The notes under the pieces are model-generated. The model was not told the origin of the DNA. It was given only the letters and a program-made list of their open reading frames with translations, and did no database searches. DNA of 64,000 nt, from NCBI RefSeq assembly GCF_004135675.1, contig NZ_QHLX01000004.1:62001-126000 (forward strand), given 5' to 3'. Of the stretch, positions 49,512-60,008 are shown piece after piece; within the stretch, counting starts at the first letter, position 1, and every line of letters starts with the position of its first letter. This DNA comes from Marinitoga lauensis (GTDB lineage: Bacteria; Thermotogota; Thermotogae; Petrotogales; Petrotogaceae). The translations under genes were made by a program, and so were the position numbers.

Positions 49512-51872
49512 ATTGGCAATGAAAATTCACCCAATAGAATGCTGTTATATCAACATTTATAGAAAAACTTAATGTTGGTTTTTTTGTTTTGAAATTATAA
49601 TTATAATCCACACCTGCATTTATTCCGTCAAATCCATACTTTCCATCCATTATCGAAAAATATGGATACCATATTTTTTTGATATTTTAACCCCTGGAAT
49701 AAGATTTCCGCTTGTATCATAGTAAATATATGGCTCGCTTTTCATAGAAAAAATATCAAAAGCCTTTGAATATTGAAAATAGTATATATTATTACTATAT
49801 CCTAATATGCTATTGCCTTCATAATAATTTTGATTATTTATTTTGTATGGACTGGTTATTATAGAAATCCCAATTCTTTTTGCTTTGATTTCAAAATTTT
49901 CTAATCTTATTTCACCATTAAAGGTTAAATAATTCTTTCTCTTTAAATGGAATTCAACGTTTTTTGAGATATTTAAATCAGAGTGGATAGTATTATTTTG
50001 ATACTTAAAAATTCCAAAATTTTGAGTATAATAATCAAGATAAAATCCAAATACAGGGCTAATATTATTAAAATCGGTTAATGCTCCTACTCCTATTCCA
50101 TAATTTAATCCTTCACTTAAAGAAAGGAAAATCCCGCCAATTTCGTTATTTTCTGCATATGGTAATATGAAATTATATTTTAGTGGCTCAGTATACTTTT
50201 CTAAACTACCTGCTTTTTCTAATTTATAATTAATGCTTAATTCATTTCTTTTTATATTTAATATTTTTAACGGTGTTTGATTTATCTTCATACTTGATAA
50301 ATGATAACCTTTAGAATCATAATATAAAAAGTATAAGCTCTCATTCAATATTATAGGATAAAAAGCTCCATATATATGATTGGTTAATTTAGAAAGTTGG
50401 TGATTTTTTAGGTTTAAAGCATAAATATTGAATATATGATCCTCGTAGTTAGCAGAATAATAAAGTATATTATCTTTCAAAAAGAGATTCATTTCTATAT
50501 ATTCATCATTTGTTAATTGAATTAGTTTTTTGTATTTAAATCAATATAAAAAATATCATTTTGATTGTTTATAATTCCAGAAAAATATATTTTATTATCT
50601 GAATAATAAAAATCATTTATTATGTATTTTCCATAATTCAATATTTTTTCTTTTTTAAACGTATTTAAATCAATTATAAATACTGCAGTTAAACCTTTAT
50701 TTATTTTTGTATATACAACCTTTCCCCCACCTGCAAAGGCAAAATTGGTTACTCTTTTATCTATTAATGTGTCGCTAATTGGACAATTGCATTTCAAATA
50801 AAGTGAATTAACATATTTTTCGTTTTGATTGGATATTAAATATAATATTTGTCCTTTTTTTGAAACATCAAACTTCCTAATATCAGGTAAAATTAATTCG
50901 TTATTTTTATATATGCCACTTCTTGAATTTTTGATTCCTTATAATAATATATATCTTTTCCATCTGTTTTCAAATTTGAAGTAAAATGATATGAGTTATC
51001 TATTTTTTTATATTCATCTGTATATCCTTTATTTAATAATTCCAGATATTGGTTTTTATACTTTACTTTTATATATAATAAAAAATCCTCCCATTTTTCA
51101 CCAGTTATTCTTTCAAATGCTGTACTAATAGTACTAAAGAATAAATGAGAATTCATTTCTTTTATTATTTTTCTTAAGATATTTTCACCATATTTTTCTG
51201 AAATTTCTTTCGTTAAAATAGTTCCATACATATAATTAAATCCTGCTGGTGACCAGATATCTTTATATGGTCCTGCCCAAGTGAATATCTTGGATAATCA
51301 GGACTCAATATTTCAGCTTTTAAATACATATTAAACAAATCACTCTGAAATCGGCCTTTAAAGTATTTGCTTTCCATATATATTGAAAGTCCTTCATGTA
51401 AATAACTTGGGTTCCAATTCATCATAAGTGTTTTTTTAATAATTTCACTTGGAATCCATGAAACATATTGATTTAAAGCATTTCCATAAAATACATGATT
51501 TAGTTCATGAGAAAAAACAAAATTTATCCAATCATACACATTATTAGATAATCCCATTTTAGCATTTGGAGAATTAACGTATAATCTTATTACATTTAAA
51601 GGAGGTACTGCAAAGGAGTTAACAAAATCCACATCATCAAAAATATAAACTGTTATTGTTCCAGGATCTGTGTCGTAAAAATCCGAATAATCTTTATACA
51701 ATAATTCTGATAATTCCTTTAATTCAATGTAATAAGAATACAATTCCTTTTCAAAAACAAACTTAAAATGTTTTGTCTCTTCTATATACGCTTTTTCAGA
51801 GAAATCATATATTATTCCTGCAAATACGGAAAAGGATAATAAAATCATTGTTAACAAAAATACTTTTTTCAC
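49510..51872 (-). CDS. exported gluzincin-type peptidase with beta-propeller and barrel-like C-terminus (four frameshifts)
   Basis: Rebuilt as about 788 residues. GAGGTG precedes the GTG at 51872, which starts a signal peptide (MKKVFLLTMILLSFSVFAG). The peptidase MA-like domain has FSHELNHVFYG (HExxH) and a downstream YLHEGLSIYMES Glu motif. TolB/WD40-like propeller repeats (KIYFSGIINNQNDIFYIDL, DNILYYSANYEDHIFNIYAL) follow. The last 250 residues are alternating beta strands like an outer-membrane barrel. Missing bases at 51276-51278, 50927-50931, 50526-50531 and 49674-49680 explain the breaks. Likely surface-located, anchored in the toga. Confidence 0.75.
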
Positions 51873-51942
51873 CGCTATCACCTCAAAATTAAATTTATAT
51901 GATATAATTTTATTATAAAAATCACAAAAAGGAGTTATTTTT

Positions 51943-53567
51943 ATGAAAGCTGTTATTATAGATGGTTATGTTGATGAACCCGCAATTTTAGGCGTACCAC
52001 CATATGTTTCACCATATATCAGGTATGCCGCAGGAGCATTATACTATCACGGTATTGACGTTGATTATTATACCATAGATCAGGTCAGAGAAGGTCAAAT
52101 GTGGCAATCTTTTAATCACTATGAATATTTAATTATTATCGCCGGTCTTACTGTGCCAGGACATTATCTTGGAGGAACTCCAATTTCTTTAACTGAAATA
52201 AATAAATTATTTTCTCTAAACAAAGAACCATTAAGGGTTTTAGGGGTCCTATTGTAAAAGGCTATACTTTAAGTGGGGTAAATCCGCTATAAAAGTAGAA
52301 TCAGAAAATATCGATTTTGTTGTAGAAGGAGATATTGAAAAATTTCTTTTTACCTATCCAGTATCAGATGATTTTACGTTAAAAGATAGATCAAATTATG
52401 ATTTGATTTCAAAAATTGCCCCTTAGGAGCAGAAATATTAAAAAAACATCCCGTTATCCAGATATTATTGTTGAAATGGATGTTTCGCGTGGTTGTGAAA
52501 GAACAAATGGATTTTGTTCTTTTTGCACCGAACCATTAATAAATGGAAGGTATAGAGAAAGGCCTTTAAAAGATACGTTAGAAGAAGCCAGGTCTATATC
52601 AAAAATCGGAGTTAAAAATTTTAGATTTGGAAGAGCAGCAAACTTTTTAGCCTATGGTTCCTTACTAAACAATGGAAATCCAAATATAGAATTATTTAAT
52701 GAACTATATCAGGAGATGGCAAAAATAGCAGAGATCATTCATACAGATAATGCCAACCCTGCTTATATAATCAAACACAAAAATGTTATTAAAAAACTTT
52801 TAGAAATTATTGTTAAATATAACACAGCTGGTGATATATTATCCTTCGGAATTGAATCCTTTGATAAAAATGTCGTCTTGAAAAATAGAATAGATATTTT
52901 ACCAGAAGAATCTTTTGAAGCTATAAAAATAGCAAATGAAGTTGGAAATATCAGGGATAAAAATGGTGTTCCAAAATTATTACCCGGTATAAACCTTTTG
53001 TTTGGTTTAATTGGTGAAACAAAAGATACTTTTGAAATAAATAAAAGATATTTAGAGAAAATCATGGAGGAAGATTTACTTGTAAGAAGAATAAATATTA
53101 GACAGGTTATGGCTTTTCCGGGTACATTAATATATAATGTAAAACCAAAACAACATAAAAGAGATTTTATTAAATTCAAAGAGTTCATGGAAAAATATAA
53201 TCACGAAATGATAAAAAAAGTATTTCCTGTTGGTACTATTTTAAAGGATTTAATCATCGAAGAAATAAAAGGTAAGGTTTCTTTTGGAAGGCAACTGGGA
53301 ACTTATCCTATAAAAACAGGTATTATTGGAAATTTAAATTTACTTGAAAAGGTTGATGGTATTGTTGTAGATCATGGTTCTCGTTCTATAACTGCCTTAA
53401 AATACCCTTTTGATATTAATAATGCGAGTTTAGAAGAGTTAACAGCTATTAATGGAATTGGTAAAAAAAATGCAGAAAATATTATACTTCAAAGACCTAT
53501 ATATAATCTTGATGATTTAAATATTTCTGAAGAGACTAAAAAAATCATAAACTTACTCAGGGGGTGA
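51943..53567 (+). CDS. radical SAM protein with N-terminal B12-binding-like and C-terminal HhH domains (four frameshifts)
   Basis: A 542-residue enzyme. The N-terminal domain (MKAVIIDGYVDEPAILGVPPYVSPYIRYAAGAL) resembles cobalamin-binding-type domains of B12 radical SAM enzymes, though no DxHxxG is seen. The cluster Cys lie in SRGCERTNGFCSFC, a CX6CX2C spacing unlike the usual CX3CX2C. The helix-hairpin-helix end is INNASLEELTAINGIGKKNAENII. Missing bases: G at 52243-52246, G at 52275-52278, C at 52419-52422 and C at 52450-52452. The next gene, 4 bp on, encodes a TM1266-like protein. Substrate unknown; the HhH suggests nucleic acid. Confidence 0.75.
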
Positions 53568-53571
53568 TTTT

Positions 53572-53829
53572 ATGGGAAAGATCAGAGTATTGGGAATTTA
53601 TATTCATGACAGAAAAAAAGAAGCAGGCGAAGTTCAAAAACTATTAACGGGTTTTGGATGCATTATAAAAACAAGACTTGGATTACATGATGCTTTTGAT
53701 GATGATTGTAGCGACAGAGGCTTAATCCTATTAGAACTTGCTGGAGATCAGAATTTATGGAATGATTTAGAGGAAAAACTTTCAAAAGTTGAAGGAATTA
53801 CTGTAAAAAATATGGATTTTGAATTTTAA
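53572..53829 (+). CDS. TM1266-family ACT-like putative regulator
   Basis: An 85-residue protein with the ferredoxin-like ACT/NikR-type pattern (RVLGIYIHDRKKEAGEVQKLLTGFGCIIKTRLGLHD ... ILLELAG). It matches the TM1266 family often found with the hydrogenase maturation genes hydE/hydG/hydF. No hydrogenase gene is in this window. GGGGGTG precedes the ATG, 4 bp after the radical SAM gene, so both belong to one unit. Confidence 0.75.
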   Translation: MGKIRVLGIYIHDRKKEAGEVQKLLTGFGCIIKTRLGLHDAFDDDCSDRGLILLELAGDQNLWNDLEEKLSKVEGITVKNMDFEF

Positions 53830-53830
53830 A

Positions 53831-53863
53831 AAAAGAAGGCAGTTCGATGAACTGCCTTCTTTT
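53831..53863. terminator. bidirectional terminator
   Basis: A perfect 15-bp stem (AAAAGAAGGCAGTTC), GAT loop, between the TM1266-like gene and the convergent carboxypeptidase gene. Confidence 0.9.
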
Positions 53864-55342
53864 AAAGTTTATAAACTTTATTAAATTTGTTTTCTATATA
53901 TTCCATAAAGTATTTTGGATTCAATGGCTCTCCTGTTACCATTTTTACCAATTCTCCTGGTTCATATATTTTACCTTTTGAATGTATATTTTCTCTTAAC
54001 CAATTCAAAGCACTTTCAAAATTACCCTCAGAAATTTCTTTATCCAACATCGGCATATCTTCTTTCATTTTTTTATAAAATTGTGCAGAATATAAATTTC
54101 CTAACATATATGAAGGGAAATATCCAAATGAGCCATGGGCCCAATGTACATCTTGCAATACACCTTCACTATCTTTTTCGGGAACTATACCCAGATATTC
54201 TTTCATTTTTTTATTCCATATTTCAGGCAAATCTTCAACTTTTATTCTATCATTTATTAAAGCTTCTTCAATTTCAAATCTAAGCATAATATGCAGGTTA
54301 TATGTAACTTCATCCGCTTCTGTTCTTATAAAACTTCTTTCTACAAAATTCACTGCTCTAAAAATCTCTTCGGGTGTATTTTCCCTAAATTCAGGAAAAA
54401 TATCAACAAGATCCTTATAAAAATAATTCCAGAATTCTAAACTTCTACCTATGATATTTTCCCAGAATCTCGATTGACTTTCATGAATTGCCATAGAAGC
54501 ACCATCGCCTATTGGTAATCCAGAGAATTCTTCAGGAATTCCCTGTTCATATAAAGCATGTCCTCCTTCGTGAATTGTGCTATATAATGAGTCATTTAAG
54601 TCCTTTTCATTGTATCTTGTTGTAATTCTTACATCATGTACACCTATTGTTGTTGTAAATGGGTGCATTGCCACATCCATTCTTCCTGCATCAAAATCGT
54701 ATTTCATTAATTTTAAAGCTCTTAATGATAACTCTTTTTGTTTTTCAATTGGGAAATATCTTTTCATTATGGAATTATCCGGTTTTTCTCCTTTTTCCAA
54801 TTTAGCAAGATAATCAACCAAAAATTCTCTTAATGGTTCTATTACTTTTTTTAACTCTGATGTTTTTAATCCAGGTTCATATAAATCTAATAATGCATCA
54901 TATCTATTTTCCTCATATCCTAAATAATCTGCCATTTTTTTGGTTAACTCCACAACTTTTTCAAGATGTGGTTTAAAAACGTTAAAATCATTTTGAGTTT
55001 TTGCTTCTTCCCATGCAGCTTGTGCTTTAGAGGAGGATATATTTATTTCTTTAAATAATTCTGTTGGTATTTTTTTGAATTTTTCATATTCTTTTTTACC
55101 TACTTTTACTATAGCAGTATCAATTTCATTCAAATTTTCTTTTTCAGCAGCATTCAATAACTCCCCATCTCATCAGAAACTGACATCTCAAATGCTTTTC
55201 CTGAAATTTCGCCAATAACTTCTGCTCTTTTTTCTGCAGCTTTCTTAGGCATATGTGTTTCAAAATCCCACTCTAATAAAGAAGATGCAGTATTATACTT
55301 TGAAATTAACAAATACTTTTCCTTTAGTTTATCTATATACAT
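53862..55342 (-). CDS. carboxypeptidase Taq, M32 family (frameshifted)
   Basis: A thermostable zinc carboxypeptidase of 493 residues. The active site is TIHEGGHALYEQG (HExxH) with the downstream IHESQSRFWEN Glu. HPFTTTIGVHDVRITTRY and YNLHIMLRFEIE are M32 family words. The N-terminal 62 codons are in another frame; one missing G (C run 55163-55166) restores MGELLNAAEKEN. The LacI-type regulator gene lies 12 bp upstream on the same strand, so the two may be one operon. Confidence 0.9.
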
Positions 55343-55354
55343 TATTTACCCCCT

Positions 55355-56346
55355 TTATGCTGATTGTCTAATTATTAATTTAGGCTCAATAAATTTTCTT
55401 ACTTTTACATTACTTTGCATTATTTTTATAATGTTGTTTATCCCCATTCTTGCTAATTTATCCAGTGGTTGTTCTATTGTGGTGAGTCTTGGTTTAAAAT
55501 ATGTTCCTATTTGAATATTATCAAAACCTATAACCGGAATATCTTCTGGAACATTATACGATAACTCCTCAAGTGCCTCAATTGTTCCAAGGGCCATCAA
55601 GTCCGTTTGTGCAAAAACAGCATCTATATTTTTTAATATTCTAGCATTTTTCTTAATTGCTTTTTTCGCCGCTTCAAAGGTAACATCTATATCCAATATA
55701 TGTTCTTCTACAATTCCGGCCTCTTTTAACGCTTTTCTATATCCTTCAGTTCTCTCTTTAAATTCATAATTAATACTCAATCCTGATAAAGTTAAAATAT
55801 TTTTATATCCTTTTTCAATTAAATATTTAGTCGCTAAATATCCCCTTTTTCCTGGTTGGTTCTAACATAATTAATAATCGATGTATCCATAAAATTTTGA
55901 GGTACATAATGCAAAAATATATAGGGAAATTCCTTTTCCAAAATAAATTCGACATCTTCTCTTGAAATAAAAGGATTCATTAACAATAAACCATCTACAC
56001 TTCTACTTTGAATCATCTTTCTTATATATTTTTTTTCTATTTCATATTCAATCCTTACATGATAACCTTTTATTTGTGCTTCTTTAATTAATTTACCCAG
56101 CAAATTTGCAAAAAATATTTCTCCCCTTATATCATCAAAAAATTGAGGAATTATTACACCTATAGTATTGGTTTTTTTTCTGTTTAAATTTCTGGCTGCT
56201 TCATTAAATTCAAATCCCAGCTCTTCTGCTATTTTCTTTATTTTTTCTTTTGTTTTTTTAGATATATTTGGATAATCGTTTAAACTTCTGGAAACAGTTG
56301 AAGGACTAACTCCAGCTATTTTAGCAATATCCTTTATTGTAATCAT
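55355..56346 (-). CDS. LacI-family transcriptional regulator (frameshifted)
   Basis: A 330-residue regulator. The N-terminal helix-turn-helix (MITIKDIAKIAGVSPSTVSRSLNDYP) is followed by a hinge (AARNLNRKKTNTIGVIIP) and a periplasmic-binding-protein-like effector domain (DAVFAQTDLMALGTIEAL, VIGFDNIQIGTYFKPRLTTIEQP). AGAGGTGG points to the ATG at 56346. The break near 55860 needs one extra A. It is divergent from glmM and likely autoregulates through the operator-like site at 56369-56383. The effector, probably a sugar, is unknown. Confidence 0.85.
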
Positions 56347-56368
56347 ATTATCAACCACCTCTATACTT

Positions 56369-56383
56369 TTGCAAACGGTTTAT
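56369..56383. promoter_or_regulatory. LacI-type operator candidate
   Basis: TTGCAAACGGTTTAT carries the AAACG-TTT core typical of LacI/GalR operators. It lies between the lacI-type promoter and its start codon. Confidence 0.5.
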
Positions 56384-56393
56384 TTATGATATA

Positions 56394-56422
56394 ATAATAC
56401 TACAACTTTATTTTTTTGTCAA
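56394..56422 (-). promoter_or_regulatory. promoter of the LacI-family gene
   Basis: On the minus strand TTGACA (56422-56417), 17 bp and TATTAT (56399-56394). Confidence 0.7.
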
Positions 56423-56452
56423 TTTTATTAGCCATAATCGGAGGTGGGTAAT

Positions 56453-57769
56453 TTGAAAAGATTGTTTGGAACTGATGGCATTAGAGGCTTGGTAAATGAA
56501 GAATTAACTGTAGATCTTGTTTATAAAATAGGAAATGCACTTGGAAGAATGTATAGTGGAAAATACAAAAAATTATTAATAGCAAGAGATACAAGAAATT
56601 CAGGAGAAATGATTGAAGCTGCACTATCAGCTGGAGCTCTATCTGCCGGTTTAAATGTTGAATTTTGTGGAGTAATTACAACACCAGCATTGGCTTATCT
56701 TACTAAAAGCGAAAAAACATTAGGGGTTATGATCTCTGCGTCTCATAACCCTGCTAATTATAATGGTATAAAAGTTCTGGCCGAAGGCTTTAAAATTTCA
56801 GATGATGATGAAATAGATATAGAAAATTTAATTCTGGAAAGGGAACCTGAATATGTTCCATACGGTGAAATTGGAAAGATGACTTCTTCACATTTAAAGG
56901 ATAAATACATAGGATATATAATTTCTGAATATGAATTAAATAATATCCCTTATAAAATTGCTATAGACGTTGGTCATGGTTCTACAGGTGCTCTAATAGA
57001 TAGAATATTCGACACCTTTAATCTAAAATATGATGTATATTTTAATGAACCCAATGGTTTAAATATCAATGAAAAATGCGGTTCAATTCACCCAGATGTT
57101 TTAGCTAATATTATCAAAAATGATGGTTATGATCTTGGAATATTATTCGATGGTGATGGAGATAGATGTTTATTTATAGATAAAAAAGGTAATCTAATCG
57201 ATGGAGATAAATTGATGGCTATTAATGCGTTAAAATTAAAAGAAAAAAATAGATTAAAAAACAACATGGTTGTAGCTACTATTATGAGTAATCTAGGATT
57301 AGAAAAATTCCTTGAAACACATGATATTAAACTCTGCAGAACAGCTGTCGGAGATAAATATGTCCTGGAAAAGATGTTATCTTCCAATGCTAAATTGGGA
57401 GGAGAACAATCTGGTCATATAATTTTTCTCGATAAAGCTACCACGGGTGATGGAATAATAACAGCATTGGAAACTTTAGAAACTTTATTATATTTCGGAC
57501 AGGATATCACTAGTCTAACAAAAAAGATACCTGAATATCCTCAATTATTAAAAAATGTTTCTGTTAAAAATAAAATAGCTGTTATGGAAAATAAAAAATT
57601 GAAGAAAGTTATTGACGAATACACATCTCTCCCAAATTTCAGGCTGGTCGTAAGGCCTTCAGGAACAGAACATAAAATCAGAATAATGGCAGAAGGAGAA
57701 GATAAAAAATTGGTTCATACTGTAGTTAATGAACTATATGAAATGATTGAAGAAATAGATAGATATTAA
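56453..57769 (+). CDS. glmM: phosphoglucosamine mutase
   Basis: Interconverts glucosamine-6-phosphate and glucosamine-1-phosphate for peptidoglycan and UDP-GlcNAc synthesis. The 438-residue protein has FGTDGIRG, the active-site phosphoserine loop ISASHNPA, metal-binding DGDGDR, GGEQSGHI and the phosphate-binding RPSGTE. GGAGGTG stands before a TTG at 56453; the upstream GTG is inside the Shine-Dalgarno. The last 182 bp are part of the 292-bp duplication caused by the insertion element downstream, but this copy is complete. Confidence 0.93.
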   Translation: MKRLFGTDGIRGLVNEELTVDLVYKIGNALGRMYSGKYKKLLIARDTRNSGEMIEAALSAGALSAGLNVEFCGVITTPALAYLTKSEKTLGVMISASHNPANYNGIKVLAEGFKISDDDEIDIENLILEREPEYVPYGEIGKMTSSHLKDKYIGYIISEYELNNIPYKIAIDVGHGSTGALIDRIFDTFNLKYDVYFNEPNGLNINEKCGSIHPDVLANIIKNDGYDLGILFDGDGDRCLFIDKKGNLIDGDKLMAINALKLKEKNRLKNNMVVATIMSNLGLEKFLETHDIKLCRTAVGDKYVLEKMLSSNAKLGGEQSGHIIFLDKATTGDGIITALETLETLLYFGQDITSLTKKIPEYPQLLKNVSVKNKIAVMENKKLKKVIDEYTSLPNFRLVVRPSGTEHKIRIMAEGEDKKLVHTVVNELYEMIEEIDRY

Positions 57770-57800
57770 ACAAATAAGCGCTTTGCGCTTATTTGTTTAA
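57766..57800. terminator. bidirectional terminator after glmM (left copy)
   Basis: A 16-bp stem (TTAAACAAATAAGCGC and its complement) with TTT loop, overlapping the glmM stop. Confidence 0.85.
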
Positions 57801-57879
57801 TACTTTAATTATTGATTTTATTACTTTATCAGAATCAAAAGGTTTAACAATATAATATGAAGCACCTTTTTCTACTGCT
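57789..57879 (-). pseudogene. 3' fragment of the CheY-like gene (duplicated)
   Basis: Encodes only the last 29 or so residues (AVEKGASYYIVKPFDSDKV...) of the regulator at 59997-60356. It arose as part of the target duplication and is cut off by the insertion element. Confidence 0.9.
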
Positions 57880-58017
57880 CCTGAGTTTGACAGCGATTTC
57901 ATGATTTTTGAAAAATCGAAACGGTAGAATGCGGGTTTGCGACGATGAAAAGGGTGAAAATTGGGGGTTGAAAAATTTTTGTAGTGACACAAATATTTTT
58001 AACAATAGCGTTATATT

Positions 58018-58071
58018 CTTGATTTCATAATATTTTTGTGGTATAATAAGTAATGGTATTATGAAATCAAG
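58018..58071 (+). promoter_or_regulatory. transposase promoter inside an inverted repeat
   Basis: 15-bp arms CTTGATTTCATAATA (58018-58032) and its complement (58057-58071) flank a promoter: TTGATT (58019-58024), 17-bp spacer, TATAAT (58042-58047). The right arm abuts the GAGGTG ribosome-binding site (58071-58076). A transcript from the element's own promoter would contain only the right arm; read-through from outside would form the hairpin and mask translation. Confidence 0.6.
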
Positions 58072-58082
58072 AGGTGATTTTT

Positions 58083-59689
58083 GTGTTTTTGAGAGTAGTT
58101 AAAAATAACAAAGGTGTTGAATATTTAAGAATTGTTGAAAGTTATAGGGAAAATGGTAAGATAAAGCAAAGAACTGTTGCAAACTTAGGAAGGATTGACT
58201 CTTTTAGCGAAAATGAAGCGAAAAATATAGTAAATAAACTCATACAAATATTTGATTTAAAAAATTATATTGATACAGAAGATATAAAAAAGGCACCGGA
58301 TAAAAAGAATTACGGAGCCAAAGTAATAGTAAATAAGATATTCGAAAGATATGAGATGAAAAGATATTTTGAAAGACTGGATAAAGAAATAAAATACAAT
58401 GCAGAAGAGATGCTAAAAATAATGGTGATGAATAGAATAGTAGAACCGAAAAGTAAATTGGGAATATTTAATAATTTAGAGTATTTTGGATATAACAAAG
58501 TGGAAGTTAAAAAAGAAAAAGACCTGGAAGAAAAAGATGTAATGCTGCACTGGTTATACAGAACATTGGATATATTGGCAGATAATAAAGAGTCGATAGA
58601 AAAACATATGTATAATCAAAGGATAAGTTTGTTTAATACAACGGTAGATTTAGTATTTTACGATGTAACGACATTAGCGTTTGAAACACAACAAACAAAT
58701 GAAATATTACAAATGGGATATTCAAAAGATAAGAAATTTAATGAATCACAAATAGTATTAGGGATGTCAATAGATCAGGATAGAATGCCAGTTAGTTTTG
58801 ATATATATGCAGGAAATACATTTGAAGGGCATACATTTAAAGATTCAATAGAAAAAATGAAAAAAGAATATCAATTAGGAAAAGTAATAGTAGTAGCAGA
58901 TAGAGGAATGATGAGTAAAAAAAATATAGAAGTAGTAGAAAATTCTAATTATGAATTCATAGTAGGAAAATCAATAAAACAAATAAAAAAAGTAAATATA
59001 TTTGAAGGAGAATTCATAGAACTAGCAAAAGGAATAAAATATAGAGAAGTAGAATATGAAAATAAAAGATTACTCATAATATATTCAGAAGAAAGAGCCA
59101 AAAAGACAGAGCAGATAGACTACGATTAATAGAAAAAGCGAAAAAAATGTTAGAAGAAGGAAATATAGATTCAAAAAGTAAAAGAGGAGCGAAAAAATAT
59201 TTAAAAGAACAGAATAAACAAAATTATATACTGGACATAGAAAAAATAGAAAATGATGAAAAATACGATGGATACTATGGAATAATAACAAACACAAAAC
59301 TATCTCCAAAAGAAATATTAGAACAATATCATACATTATGGAAAGTAGAAGAAACATTTAGAACATTAAAAAATTATCTTGAAACAAGACCGGTATTTCA
59401 TTGGACACCAAAAAGAATAAAAGGACATATTGTAATGAGTTTCATATCTTACATAATTCAAAGAACACTAGAATTAGAACTGGAAAAAAATAATGTTGAA
59501 TACTCTCATGAAAAAATAAGAGAAGCTATTAAAAATATGGAATACATTGAATTTAAAACACAAAAGCAACATCTTGTAGCGAGAATGAATTTAAATAAAT
59601 TAGGACAAAGAATATTAAATACATTAAATATTCCTGTACCAAAAATAATTTCACCCTATACAGAATTCAAAGAAAAATATAAAATTTAG
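58083..59689 (+). CDS. IS1634/IS4-type DDE transposase (frameshifted)
   Basis: About 535 residues. Starts at GTG 58083 behind GAGGTG: MFLRVVKNNKGVEYLRIVESYR, the usual opening of IS1634-type transposases. The catalytic region has VFYDVTTLAFE (first Asp), VVADRGMMSKKNIE (second Asp) and a C-terminal YHTLWKVEETFRTLKNYLETRPVFHWT (Glu, YREK-like). The frame breaks at 59100-59104; one missing A joins both parts. It is the only gene of the element. Confidence 0.88.
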
Positions 59690-59795
59690 GGGGTGTAATG
59701 ACACTTTTGTATTTAATAAAAAATTAACAATTGTTGTTTTTTAGAATAATTCTGCTTTTTAGAATTTTATTGAAAAAAATACTGTCAAACTCAGG

Positions 59796-59977
59796 AAAAT
59801 AAAAAATTGAAGAAAGTTATTGACGAATACACATCTCTCCCAAATTTCAGGCTGGTCGTAAGGCCTTCAGGAACAGAACATAAAATCAGAATAATGGCAG
59901 AAGGAGAAGATAAAAAATTGGTTCATACTGTAGTTAATGAACTATATGAAATGATTGAAGAAATAGATAGATATTAA
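59796..59977 (+). pseudogene. 3' fragment of glmM (duplicated)
   Basis: The last 60 codons of glmM (including RPSGTEHKIRIMAEG) up to TAA 59975-59977, without a start. A product of the insertion event. Confidence 0.9.
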
Positions 59978-60008
59978 ACAAATAAGCGCTTTGCGCTTAT
60001 TTGTTTAA
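59974..60008. terminator. bidirectional terminator (right copy)
   Basis: The same 16-bp stem as at 57766-57800. It now terminates the CheY-like gene on the minus strand. Confidence 0.85.

Larger units (their letters stand above)
57588..57879. repeat. 292-bp direct repeat, left copy (target site duplication)
   Basis: Appears identical to 59796-60087 on reading, offset 2208. It contains the 3' end of glmM, the terminator and the last codons of the CheY-like gene. It ends exactly at the left inverted repeat of the insertion element. Confidence 0.9.
57880..59795 (+). mobile_element. IS1634-like insertion sequence, 1916 bp
   Basis: Perfect 14-bp terminal inverted repeats, CCTGAGTTTGACAG at 57880-57893 and its complement at 59782-59795, enclose a single transposase gene. 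The flanks are 292-bp direct repeats. The IS1634 family of the IS4-type DDE elements is known for unusually long and variable target duplications, and the transposase resembles that family. One transposase base appears missing, probably by sequencing error. Confidence 0.9.

Noticed and set aside
59085-59357. Minus-strand frame inside the insertion element
   Set aside because: It is a Leu/Phe-rich shadow of the Lys-rich transposase and has no start signals.
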